Assembly: GCA_003240855.1 (NCBI GenBank)
Contig: QFNN01000016.1
Location: forward strand, 1-39,822
Length of the DNA: 39,822 nt
From: Sphingomonas sanxanigenens
Lineage (GTDB): Bacteria > Pseudomonadota > Alphaproteobacteria > Sphingomonadales > Sphingomonadaceae
Reading direction: 5' to 3'
The position numbers and the translations under genes were made by a program. Below, piece after piece: positions 1 through 7,620 of this stretch. The notes under the pieces were generated by a model. The model saw only the letters and a program-made list of their open reading frames with translations. It ran no database searches and had not been told where the DNA came from. How positions within the stretch are numbered: the first letter of the stretch is position 1; each line of letters begins with the position of its first letter.

Positions 1-25
1 GCGTTTTCACGATCCGTCCCCTTCC

Positions 26-57
26 GCCCGGGCCGGGGTGGCCACCCCGGCCCGGGC
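26..57. repeat. perfect 32-bp GC palindrome
   Basis: A perfect self-complementary sequence: the half GCCCGGGCCGGGGTGG (26-41) is followed directly by its exact reverse complement (42-57). It lies about 30 bp past the stop of the minus-strand acetyltransferase, where a terminator would be expected, but neither side carries a T-run. It could be a factor-dependent terminator hairpin, a barrier to transcription entering from outside the window, or a repeat-family member. Confidence 0.7.
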
Positions 58-87
58 AATCCAGCATGGCCCAAACGGACCGCAATG

Positions 88-582
88 TCATAAGACAAGG
101 CGTTTTGCGAAAACGTGCGAGACAGTCTGGAAGCCGTGGCGCTCGAAGAAGGCGTGGGCGCGTTCATTGTCCTTGCCGCTTTCGAGGAAGAACCAGCCCA
201 TGTCGCGCCGCTTCGCCTCGGCTTCGATCGCGGCGATCATCGTCGCGCCGACGCCGTGCGAACGCGCGGCGGGATCGACCGACAGATCCTCGATGACGGC
301 ATAGCGGATGCGCGGCGTTTCGACCCACAGCACGATCGACGCGGCGACCATCGCGCCGTCCGCATCGCGCGCGACGAGGACGCTGCGCTCGGGGCCGATA
401 TCTTCCATATCCTCGACGAGCAGCGCGTCGAGATCGTCCGCCCAGGCCTTGCCGTCGGGGCTGAGCCCGCACTGAATCTCGCCATGGCTTATGTAGCGGG
501 GATCGCCTCCGATGGTTCGGGCGAAGAAATGGGCTGATTCGGCAAGCTCTGCGGCTGTTTGAGCCCAATATGGCGCGCCCAT
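88..582 (-). CDS. GNAT family N-acetyltransferase
   Basis: This 164-residue protein has the GNAT fold, which transfers an acetyl group from acetyl-CoA to an amine; the substrate cannot be told. Visible features are a beta strand with VLVARDADGAMVAASIVLW, the acetyl-CoA loop RSHGVGATMIAAIEAEA and a C-terminal ERHGF segment typical of the family. The reading frame is open up to 669, but the extra residues there come from a GCTCCT repeat and low-GC DNA, so the ATG at 582 is preferred. Its first 94 bases overlap the end of the upstream minus-strand gene in another frame, which is unusual. It may be co-transcribed with that gene and cysS. Confidence 0.8.
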   Translation of the reverse strand: MGAPYWAQTAAELAESAHFFARTIGGDPRYISHGEIQCGLSPDGKAWADDLDALLVEDMEDIGPERSVLVARDADGAMVAASIVLWVETPRIRYAVIEDLSVDPAARSHGVGATMIAAIEAEAKRRDMGWFFLESGKDNERAHAFFERHGFQTVSHVFAKRLVL

Positions 583-1313
583 CGCTTCATTCGGGCGAAC
601 CGCTCCTGCTCCTGCTCCTGCTCCTTTTTGAGGTAGAGCTCGTTCTTCCATTTTATAATTTCCTTGCATTTCATTATCTTGGCGACGCCTTCGTAAAAGG
701 CGATCCGCCTTCTCACATCGAGCGCCTCGTCGTCTCGGGATCCGATTTCATTGAAAATCTCGATGCCTCGATCGAAAATATCCCGAACGTCGCGGGTGTA
801 GTTTTGCCGGAGATCCGGCCATTGATCGCGGAAATACCAGTCGTCCAGAGTGTCATAGAACCATGCGATCCAGCTTGCGAAAATATCGGAATTGATAATT
901 TTTTGCCTGCGAAATCTGGCGCAAACTTCAAAGAGATTGAGGGTCTGGAAGTATAAATTATAGGTATGCAGGCGATTTTCGGTTGATTTGTCTATAATTT
1001 CTTTCGGGTTTTCGGGTGTCTCAACCTTTCTGAACATATCTATTTTATCGGCATGCTCGGCTTCATATTTGAAGATGGCGCTCGATGCCATCTCAAGGTT
1101 GAAATAGGCGTTCGACCGTTCAACGCGCAGGCTGGAGCGGCGGGTAAGCCAGTTGAAGAAGAGGGTGACGAGGAAGGCCGCGAGGGCGATGAACGGCGCC
1201 CAGTTGGATATTTCGATGCCGAAGAGCGCAATGTCGCCGTCGTTATGAACCGAGCATATGGGTAGTCCGTCGCAAAGGTCTGCGACGAGCGATTTCAAAG
1301 CCATATGAGACAT
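489..1313 (-). CDS. hypothetical membrane-anchored protein, low GC
   Basis: I do not recognise this 274-residue protein. It has one clear transmembrane helix at about residues 38-56 (NWAPFIALAAFLVTLFFNWL), followed by basic residues and a long, mostly helical, charged domain rich in Trp, Tyr and Phe (for example FASWIAWFYDTLDDWYF). The general layout recalls DUF4760-type proteins, but that is only an impression. The ATG at 1313 is chosen because GGGGGAAGGAC lies just upstream; the open frame runs on to 1409 without such a site. Base composition is markedly lower in GC than all neighbours, especially around 880-1070, which suggests transfer. Its C-terminus (EQEQEQE and beyond) is encoded by a GCTCCT repeat and by DNA that also encodes the start of the acetyltransferase. 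Confidence 0.6.
   Translation of the reverse strand: MSHMALKSLVADLCDGLPICSVHNDGDIALFGIEISNWAPFIALAAFLVTLFFNWLTRRSSLRVERSNAYFNLEMASSAIFKYEAEHADKIDMFRKVETPENPKEIIDKSTENRLHTYNLYFQTLNLFEVCARFRRQKIINSDIFASWIAWFYDTLDDWYFRDQWPDLRQNYTRDVRDIFDRGIEIFNEIGSRDDEALDVRRRIAFYEGVAKIMKCKEIIKWKNELYLKKEQEQEQERFARMKRWARHIGLKQPQSLPNQPISSPEPSEAIPAT
602..625. repeat. four tandem GCTCCT hexamers
   Basis: Four perfect copies of GCTCCT. On the minus strand they encode alternating Glu-Gln in the membrane protein frame and Gly-Ala in the extended acetyltransferase frame. They sit where low-GC DNA gives way to GC-rich DNA. Because the unit is six bases, copy-number change would keep the frame. Confidence 0.85.
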
Positions 1314-1428
1314 TCGCGTCCTTCCCCCAAAGAACAGGCGGGCGAAGGTCACATGCGCGGGGGCGCAATGGCAACAGGATTCGGAAGGGCTGCGCGCAGG
1401 TTCGCGCAACCCCGGTTCACCTTCGCGA

Positions 1429-2877
1429 TCAGTCGAGCGTGACGCGCCATTCCCAGCCGAGGGGATCGCCGTCCATGATCTCGATTCCGGCCGCAGTCAG
1501 TTCGTCGCGGATACGGTCGGAAGCGGCGAAATCTTTCGCCGCGCGCGCCGCCTTGCGTTCGGCGAGGCGGGCCTCGACATCGGCTTCGTCGACCAGCGCG
1601 TCGAGCGGGCGGACGCGGAGCGCGGCGCGGGTGATCGTCGCGAGGTCCAGCCCGAACACTTCGTCCATGCGGAGCACAAGCGCCAGGCGCGCTTCGGGCG
1701 CGATGGGCTTGGCGGCGATCGCCTCGTCGAGCAGCGGCAGCGCCTGCGGGATCATCAGATCGGCGCTGATCGCCGCATCGAAGCGTTCAAGCAGAGCCTC
1801 GGCGGCAGGGGGCAGGGCGTCGGCCTGCTTGCCGGCGGCCTGATCGCGCAGTTTCTCCACCGCCATCACCAGCCGCTTGAGCCGGGTGAGCGCCGCCGTC
1901 ATCGTCTCGACCGAAAACTCCAGCTCGCTGCGATAATGGGCGCTGAGGCACAGCAGGCGATAGGCGAGGGGGTGGACGCCGCGATCGACGAGCGACTGGA
2001 GCGTGGCGAAGCCGCCCTTCGATTTCGACATCTTGCCGCCGCGATCGACGACGAAATTATTGTGCATCCACCAGTTGGCGCCGGTCGCCGACGTGCAGGT
2101 ATAAGCCTGGTTCTGCGCGATCTCGTTCACATGGTGGATCTCGCGGTGATCGATCCCGCCCGTGTGAATATCGAACTGCGGCCCCAGATATTTGAGGCTC
2201 ATCACCGAGCATTCGAGGTGCCAGCCCGGCGCGCCCGGCCCCCAGGGCGAGGGCCATTCCATCTGGCGATGCTCGTCGGGCGCGGAGGTGCGCCAGATCG
2301 CGAAATCCGACGGGTGGCGCTTGCCCTCGACCTCGGCGATGCGGCCTTCGCGGTCGTCGGGGCGCGTGCCGGCGAGGCGGCCATAATCGGGCACCGTCGT
2401 CACGTCGAAATAAAGGCCGCTGTCGAGGCGGTAACAATGCTTGTCCTCGATGCGTTCGGCGAAGGCGATCATGTCGCCGACATGCTCGGTCGCGACTGAC
2501 CAGCGCGCCGGCTGGCGGATGTTGAGGCGGGCGATGTCGCGCTTGAAGGCTTCGGTATAGAAAGCCGCAATGTCCCAGATCGACTTGTTGTCGCGCTTCG
2601 CCGCGGCTTCCATCTTGTCGTCGCCGGCGTCGGCGTCGGAGGTCAGGTGGCCGACATCGGTGATATTGATGACGTGGGTGACCTGATAGCCCTTCCAGCT
2701 CAGCACGCGGCTAAGAGTATCGGTGAAAACATAGGCGCGCAGATTGCCGAGATGCGCGAAGTGATAGACGGTCGGCCCGCATGAATAGAGGCGCACCTTG
2801 CCGGGCTCGATCGGCTGGAAGCTCTCGATCGAGCGGGTAAAGCTGTTGAACAGTTGCAGATGTGCGCCAGTCGTCAT
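1429..2877 (-). CDS. cysS: cysteinyl-tRNA synthetase
   Basis: Class I aminoacyl-tRNA synthetase that charges tRNA-Cys with cysteine in the cytosol. The N-terminal catalytic domain shows the zinc-binding CGPTVY motif and HLGNLRAY, the HIGH-type signature. GGIDHREIHHVNEIAQ and GAPGWHLECSVMS follow, with the KMSKS loop (GGKMSKSKGGFATL). The C-terminal region has the DALR-type helical domain and a closing segment around IRDELTAAGIEIMDGDPLGWEW. Length is 482 residues, normal for the family. The start at 2877 (MTTGAHLQLFN) is preferred over the longer frame to 2991 because the extra residues are basic and unlike the family. The matching tRNA-Cys gene lies under 700 bp upstream on the other strand. 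Confidence 0.97.
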   Translation of the reverse strand: MTTGAHLQLFNSFTRSIESFQPIEPGKVRLYSCGPTVYHFAHLGNLRAYVFTDTLSRVLSWKGYQVTHVINITDVGHLTSDADAGDDKMEAAAKRDNKSIWDIAAFYTEAFKRDIARLNIRQPARWSVATEHVGDMIAFAERIEDKHCYRLDSGLYFDVTTVPDYGRLAGTRPDDREGRIAEVEGKRHPSDFAIWRTSAPDEHRQMEWPSPWGPGAPGWHLECSVMSLKYLGPQFDIHTGGIDHREIHHVNEIAQNQAYTCTSATGANWWMHNNFVVDRGGKMSKSKGGFATLQSLVDRGVHPLAYRLLCLSAHYRSELEFSVETMTAALTRLKRLVMAVEKLRDQAAGKQADALPPAAEALLERFDAAISADLMIPQALPLLDEAIAAKPIAPEARLALVLRMDEVFGLDLATITRAALRVRPLDALVDEADVEARLAERKAARAAKDFAASDRIRDELTAAGIEIMDGDPLGWEWRVTLD

Positions 2878-3061
2878 GATGGCGCGCGTTTCCCTCGCCG
2901 CGCGGCATGCGTCAATGACGATGTTCGCGTTACGCGAAAAGTGCCGGCGTCGCGCAACGGGCCGGCGCGGATTTCGCCGGGCGATAAGCACATCTTAATG
3001 CCGAAATGCGAGGTTGCGACCATCTTTCCATCAGGGCAGGCGGATGGGCGGGGGTGACGGG

Positions 3062-3508
3062 ATGGATATTGAGGGGCTGTGCCGGCAGCATGATCATATC
3101 GCGGCGATCGCGGCGGAACTGATGCTCCTGGTCGAGAAAGCGGATGAGCCGCGCCCGGTCGCCGCGTTGCGATGGGGGCTGACGCGGACCTTGCTGACGC
3201 ATCTGGCGGTCGAGGATCGCTATCTCTATCCGGGCATGATCGCGCAGGGCGGAACGCAGGGCGCGGTCGTCGCCTCGCGTTTCCAGACCGAGATGGGCGA
3301 TCTCGCCGAGCGCTTCACCGCCTATATGACCGAGTGGAAGGACGAACGGATCGCCCGGGACTGGGCGGGCTTCTGCGACGCGACCAAGCTGATCCTCGGC
3401 GCGCTTTCGCGGCGGATCGCGCACGAGAATGAAACACTCTATCCGCTGGCGCGCGGGATGCGCCTGTTCGCCGCCGCGACGCAGGAGAGGGTGGCGATTC
3501 GCGGTTGA
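3062..3508 (+). CDS. hemerythrin domain-containing protein
   Basis: A 148-residue four-helix protein of the hemerythrin HHE cation-binding family, which holds a non-haem di-iron centre and typically binds or senses oxygen or nitric oxide. Likely ligands are His10/His12 in CRQHDHI, His47 and Glu51 in THLAVEDRYLYP, and His121 with nearby acidic residues in AHENETLYP. The start ATG at 3062 is preceded by a GGCGGGGGTGACGG purine-rich stretch; an upstream in-frame ATG at 3044 is possible. It is divergent from cysS and is followed directly by tRNA-Cys, whose -35 box overlaps its stop codon. The role in this organism is not evident. Confidence 0.85.
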   Translation: MDIEGLCRQHDHIAAIAAELMLLVEKADEPRPVAALRWGLTRTLLTHLAVEDRYLYPGMIAQGGTQGAVVASRFQTEMGDLAERFTAYMTEWKDERIARDWAGFCDATKLILGALSRRIAHENETLYPLARGMRLFAAATQERVAIRG

Positions 3509-3533
3509 CAGCCCGCTTCGCGTTGCGCACATG
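3505..3533 (+). promoter_or_regulatory. candidate tRNA-Cys promoter
   Basis: A perfect TTGACA (3505-3510) overlaps the TGA stop of the hemerythrin gene. Seventeen bases later comes CACATG (3528-3533), a weak -10. The tRNA begins 13 bases further on. The -35 is convincing and the -10 is poor. Confidence 0.45.
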
Positions 3534-3545
3534 CGCTGGCCTTCC

Positions 3546-3619
3546 GGCCCGATGGCGGAGTGGTTACGCAGAGGACTGCAAATCCTTGCACGCCGGTTCG
3601 ATTCCGGCTCGGGCCTCCA
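3546..3619 (+). tRNA. tRNA-Cys (GCA)
   Basis: A complete cloverleaf: acceptor stem GGCCCGA/TCGGGCC, anticodon loop CTGCAAA with anticodon GCA between GAGGA and TCCTT, T-arm GCCGG TTCGATT CCGGC, discriminator U73 and an encoded CCA. U73 is the identity base for cysteine. cysS is on the other side of the hemerythrin gene. Confidence 0.97.
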
Positions 3620-3634
3620 CCTTTTCCTTGAGCG

Positions 3635-4642
3635 CTACCAGCGGTTGCGCACTTCCTCGGCAAAGCCGGGCAGGTCGCGGATCGAAAGCGCCGTGCCGTC
3701 GTCCAGGCGGACCTCGCCCGAAAAAAGCCCGAACACCTGATCCTGCGCCGTCTTGAACAGGCCGAGATTGGTCGCGTGATGGCGGTTGACGATCGGCTGC
3801 ATGATCATGGTGAAGCGACCGTCGTTGCTCGAAAAACGCCAGACGCCCGAATCCGGCGCGCCGGGAGGCATGTGAAAGGTGACGCGATCGAGCTTGTGCG
3901 CGACGCCATCGACGAACAGCATATTCTCCGACGCCGCGGACGTATCGCCGAAGCCATAGCCGATGTTGAAGCCGACGCGCCGGCCGTCGACCAGGCCGGA
4001 CGCGGAGCCCCAGTACCACGTGTTGCGATAGGTCCAGACGCCGCGCCCCCAATCGAGCACGCCAAACGCGCTGCCGGGATCGAAGCGGGCACGCTGATCC
4101 CCGATTCGGATTTCACCCGAGGCGGCGAGGCAGTTGATCTTCTGATTATAGTAGAAGGCCTTCGGCGCGCCGGCGAAGGGGGTCGCGATGACCATGCGGT
4201 CCATGGGTGGCTGATCGAGCCATAATTCGCCGGACAAGCCCAGCCCGCCGCGAAAGCGCGGCGCGTCGATGGTCAGCCTGCGGCCGCCCGGTTCGTGGCG
4301 GAAAGCCAGCGACAGGCCGTCATGGCTCTGCACGATGTCGCCGTGATCGGCGCTTTCCGGCATCGCCATGCGCCCCATCGGCCATCGAACCGCCGCGCCG
4401 CCGTTGCTGGCCTTGCGCCGGCGAAAATCCATCCAGGAAACGCCGAGAAAACCGAGATAGCCGTTATCCGCGACGGTCAGCGCGATGCCGTGATCGGGGG
4501 TGAGGACGCAATAATAGTCCCACTCCTTGATCCGCAGCGGATGCGCCGCGACGGCCGCGCGCTGATATTGGCGGACTTCGGATTTCGCCCAGCCGGGCTC
4601 GATCAGCCGGCCACGATCGTCGAGCAGGGCGCCCGGCCGCAT
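3635..4642 (-). CDS. DUF2804 domain-containing protein
   Basis: A 335-residue protein matching what I recall of the DUF2804 family, whose function is not established. It opens with GALLDDRGRLIEPGWAKSE and continues through the aromatic-rich blocks IKEWDYYCVLTPDHGIALT, FGVLDWGRGVWTYRNTWYW and GFNIGYGFGD, consistent with a mostly beta-strand protein. No signal peptide is evident. Start choice is uncertain: the ATG at 4642 has GGAGGAAGAAGAAAG 11-25 bases upstream, while an in-frame ATG at 4672 lacks an obvious ribosome site. It converges on tRNA-Cys, leaving 15 bp between them. Confidence 0.75.
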   Translation of the reverse strand: MRPGALLDDRGRLIEPGWAKSEVRQYQRAAVAAHPLRIKEWDYYCVLTPDHGIALTVADNGYLGFLGVSWMDFRRRKASNGGAAVRWPMGRMAMPESADHGDIVQSHDGLSLAFRHEPGGRRLTIDAPRFRGGLGLSGELWLDQPPMDRMVIATPFAGAPKAFYYNQKINCLAASGEIRIGDQRARFDPGSAFGVLDWGRGVWTYRNTWYWGSASGLVDGRRVGFNIGYGFGDTSAASENMLFVDGVAHKLDRVTFHMPPGAPDSGVWRFSSNDGRFTMIMQPIVNRHHATNLGLFKTAQDQVFGLFSGEVRLDDGTALSIRDLPGFAEEVRNRW

Positions 4643-4898
4643 TTCGCGTTGCACTTTCTTCTTCCTCCCCATTCGGCGCGCGCTTTTGTTCTGGGATGCG
4701 CGCCGCCCGGCGACATTGTGTGGCGACGGGGGCCTGCTGTCCAGCGACGCCGAGGGACGCGGGACGGCCACGCGCTTCTGCAAGCGGCTTTCTTCCTTCG
4801 ACGAACCGCGCTTGGCGTATGGCTATTGTATGGATAGAAGCGGGTTTCGACATTAGTGTATTGCATCGCTAAGACAGTTGTGCGACGAAGGATTTGTG

Positions 4899-5552
4899 AT
4901 GACCGAGCAAAACTTTGAAACAATGCGCCGCGCGATGGTTGCAAGCCAGCTTCGGACCAATGCGGTCACCGACCAGCGAGTCGTGATCGCGATGAACGAA
5001 GTGGCGCGCGAGACCTTCGTGCCGTCGGATCGTGCTTCGATTGCCTATGTCGATACGCCGCAGCCGCTGGGCGGAGGCCGGGCGCTCAACGCGCCGATGG
5101 TCGTCGGCCGCCTGCTGAGCGAAGCCGAAGTCGCGCCGACCGACAAGGTTCTGCTGATCGGCGCCGCGACGGGCTATACCGCTGCGCTGCTTGCCCGCCT
5201 CGCCGGCCATGTCGTGGCTGTCGAAGCCGATCCGTCGCTTGCGGCGCAGGCCAAGGCCGCCTTGTCGGACCTGAGCAACGTCGAGGTCGTCGAAGGCGCC
5301 CTTGCTGCAGGCCATGCCGCTGGCGCGCCCTACGACGTGATTTTCATCGACGGCGCCGTGGAGCAGATCCCCGAGTCGCTGACCGGGCAGCTTGCCGGGG
5401 GCGGCCGCATTGTCGGCGCGATCGCCGACAATGGCGTGACCCGGCTGGTGATGGGCCGCCGCGCCGGCGCGGTGCTGGGGCTCGACGCCTTCGCCGACAT
5501 CGAGGTGACGGCGCTGCCGGGCTTCGAGCGGCCGAAGCCGTTCATATTCTGA
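4899..5552 (+). CDS. protein-L-isoaspartate O-methyltransferase family protein
   Basis: A 217-residue SAM-dependent methyltransferase of the PCMT family, which methylates isoaspartyl residues in damaged proteins. The SAM-binding motif is VLLIGAATGYTAALLA, followed by the acidic strand end VVAVEAD and YDVIFIDGAVEQIP. The N-terminal start MRRAMVASQLRTN and ETFVPSDRASIAYVD are family-like. However, the canonical substrate loop GQTISQP is replaced by GRALNAPMVV, so true isoaspartyl repair activity is doubtful. The ATG at 4899 has AAGGA seven bases upstream. Only 11 bp separate it from tolC, suggesting one transcript. Confidence 0.85.
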   Translation: MTEQNFETMRRAMVASQLRTNAVTDQRVVIAMNEVARETFVPSDRASIAYVDTPQPLGGGRALNAPMVVGRLLSEAEVAPTDKVLLIGAATGYTAALLARLAGHVVAVEADPSLAAQAKAALSDLSNVEVVEGALAAGHAAGAPYDVIFIDGAVEQIPESLTGQLAGGGRIVGAIADNGVTRLVMGRRAGAVLGLDAFADIEVTALPGFERPKPFIF

Positions 5553-5563
5553 AAAGGGGCGAA

Positions 5564-7027
5564 ATGATCCGTCGCGTTTCCCTGGCCGCCGCGATGTCCA
5601 GCGCGGCGATGACGTTGCTCGCCCAGCCGGCTTCGGCCGAGACGCTGCGCGATGCGCTCGCCAAGGCCTATAGCAAGAACCCGACGCTTACCGCCGCGCG
5701 CGCTAACCAGCGCGCGAATGACGAGAATGTGCCGCTCGCCAAGGCCAACGGCCTGCCCAACGCCAGCGTTCAGGGGGCGTACCAGGAATATAAGGTGCGC
5801 CCGTCCAACGACTTCACCTCGCCGCGCCGTTCGGTCGGCGGGCAGTTGAATCTCAATGTGCCGGTCTATCAGGGCGGTTCGGTGCGCAATGCGGTGAAGG
5901 CGGCGGAAACGCGCGTCGCCGCGGGCGTCGAGACGCTGCGCGATACCGAGCAGAGCGTTTTCAGCCAGACCGTCGCGGCCTATATGGACGTGATCCGCGA
6001 TGAAGCGATAGTCCGCCTCAACCGCGAGAATGTGAACGTGCTGGAGGTCAACCTCCAGGCCACCAAGGACCGGTTCGAGGTTGGCGACCTGACGCGCACC
6101 GACGTCGCCCAGTCCGAGGCGCGCCTCGCCGGTGCGCGCGGCGACCTGCAGACCGCCGAAGCCAATCTGACGGGCAGCCGCGAAACCTATATCCAGTTGG
6201 TCGGCGAGGCGCCGGTCAATCTGGAAGTGCCGCCCGAACTGCCGGGCTTGCCCGCCGATCCCGATGCGGCGGTTGATATCGCGGTGAAGGACAATCCCAA
6301 TCTGCGCGCCGCAGCCAAGCAGCGCGAAGCCGCCAGGCAGGATGTTTCCGCCGCCTATGGCGCGCGTCTGCCGACGCTTTCGCTCGGAGCGACCGGCAGC
6401 TACCAGAACTTTCTCGATACGCTGGGCAGCGGCGTGCCCGGCATTTCGATCTCGCAGACCACCAAATCGGTGACTCTGGGCGTGTCGGCGAAGCTGCCGC
6501 TCTACCAGGGCGGCATGCCGAGCGCGCGCGTTCGCCAGGCGCAGGCGCGGTCGGGGCAGGCGATCGAGAATGAGATCGCGGCCGAGCGCAGCGTCGTCGC
6601 GCAGACCCGCGCCGCCTTCGCAAGCTGGCGCTCCTCGCTCGAGGTGATCGATTCGGCCAAGGTCGCGGTTGAGGCGAACACGCTGTCGCTGGAAGGCGTC
6701 CGCGCTGAGAACAGCGTGGGCAACCGCACCATCCTCGACATCCTCAACGCCGAGCAGGAACTGCTCAATTCGCAGGTCCAACTCGTCTCCGCGCAGCGCA
6801 ACGCCTATGTCGCCGGTTTCACGCTGCTTGCGGCTATGGGCCATGCCGGCGCGCAGGAATTGAGCCTCGATACCGGCGGGCCGCTCTACGACCCCTCGAT
6901 CAACTACAAGCGCGTGCGCAGCCATATCTGGGACTGGGGTGACGGCCCCAAGCCGCAACCCGTCGCCACGCGCACCGTTGACACGCCTTCGCAAAATCCG
7001 GAAACAAGCGCGACACCTGCAAAATAG
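5564..7027 (+). CDS. tolC: TolC family outer membrane efflux protein
   Basis: A 487-residue outer-membrane channel that forms a trimeric beta-barrel with a long periplasmic alpha-helical tunnel, docking with inner-membrane exporters for type I secretion or drug efflux. A signal peptide precedes a cut after AQPASA, and the mature protein starts ETLRDALAKAYSKNPTL, typical of TolC. Two outer-membrane-efflux repeats follow, each with the VPVYQGG/LPLYQGG turn that marks internal duplication. The final ~60 residues are polar and probably periplasmic. AAGGGG sits just before the ATG. It lies between the pcm-like gene and a popZ-like gene with gaps of 11 and 13 bp. Confidence 0.95.
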   Translation: MIRRVSLAAAMSSAAMTLLAQPASAETLRDALAKAYSKNPTLTAARANQRANDENVPLAKANGLPNASVQGAYQEYKVRPSNDFTSPRRSVGGQLNLNVPVYQGGSVRNAVKAAETRVAAGVETLRDTEQSVFSQTVAAYMDVIRDEAIVRLNRENVNVLEVNLQATKDRFEVGDLTRTDVAQSEARLAGARGDLQTAEANLTGSRETYIQLVGEAPVNLEVPPELPGLPADPDAAVDIAVKDNPNLRAAAKQREAARQDVSAAYGARLPTLSLGATGSYQNFLDTLGSGVPGISISQTTKSVTLGVSAKLPLYQGGMPSARVRQAQARSGQAIENEIAAERSVVAQTRAAFASWRSSLEVIDSAKVAVEANTLSLEGVRAENSVGNRTILDILNAEQELLNSQVQLVSAQRNAYVAGFTLLAAMGHAGAQELSLDTGGPLYDPSINYKRVRSHIWDWGDGPKPQPVATRTVDTPSQNPETSATPAK

Positions 7028-7040
7028 GGTAAACGCGCGG

Positions 7041-7535
7041 ATGGGGCACATCAGCCACGAGCCTTCGATGGAGGAGATACTTTCCTCAATCAAGCGCATC
7101 ATCGCCGAGGATGATGCGCCGCCTGCGCGCGCCAAGAAGGCGTCTGCGAAGGCGACAAAGCTCGTGCAGCCTTCGCCCGAGCCGGAGATTCTGGAACTCA
7201 CCGAGACCGTCGAACTGACGCCCGTTGAGGAAGCGCCGGCCGCCGCCGCGCCCGCCAAGCCCGATGCCATTCCCGCTGCGGAGGCGCCGCCGATGATCGT
7301 GCCCGATGACGAAATCCTGTCGATCGCGACTGCCACGGCGACGCGCAGCGCGCTGTCCACGCTGTCGCGGCTGAAGGTGCGGCCGGAGGAGGGCGCGCCC
7401 GAGAACAGCCTGGAAGGGCTGGTGCGCGAGATGCTGCGCCCCATGCTCAAGGAATGGCTCGACGCCAATCTGCCCGCCATCGTCGAATCGATGGTGGCGA
7501 AGGAAATCCAGCGCATTTCGGGCGGGGCGCTTTAG
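7041..7535 (+). CDS. popZ: PopZ-like DUF2497 polar organising protein
   Basis: A 164-residue acidic protein with the PopZ architecture. The conserved N-terminal helix is EPSMEEILSSIKRIIAEDD. A Pro/Ala/Glu-rich disordered middle follows (about residues 24-95), then the C-terminal multimerisation region ENSLEGLVREMLRPMLKEW and LPAIVESMVAKEIQRISG. In Caulobacter, PopZ forms a polar matrix that anchors the chromosomal centromere through ParB; the same role is inferred here. The start is placed at MGHISHEPSME (7041), because the longer frame overlaps tolC and adds unrelated basic residues. It probably shares a transcript with tolC. Confidence 0.88.
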   Translation: MGHISHEPSMEEILSSIKRIIAEDDAPPARAKKASAKATKLVQPSPEPEILELTETVELTPVEEAPAAAAPAKPDAIPAAEAPPMIVPDDEILSIATATATRSALSTLSRLKVRPEEGAPENSLEGLVREMLRPMLKEWLDANLPAIVESMVAKEIQRISGGAL

Positions 7536-7620
7536 ATTCGGTCTGCAAATGCGTTGACGGCGCATTTCCGCCCCCTGCTTCTATCCTGACCGATTGCGCA
7601 CGGCGGCGGCGCTGATAGAA

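Noticed and set aside
570..956. A plus-strand frame with a Leu-rich start (LLLLLLLLFEVELVL)
   Set aside because: The leucine run is just the GCTCCT repeat read on the opposite strand. No ribosome site or conserved features were seen.
5330..7516. A 728-codon open frame antisense to the pcm-like, tolC and popZ genes
   Set aside because: It crosses three well-supported genes and has the composition of a shadow frame.
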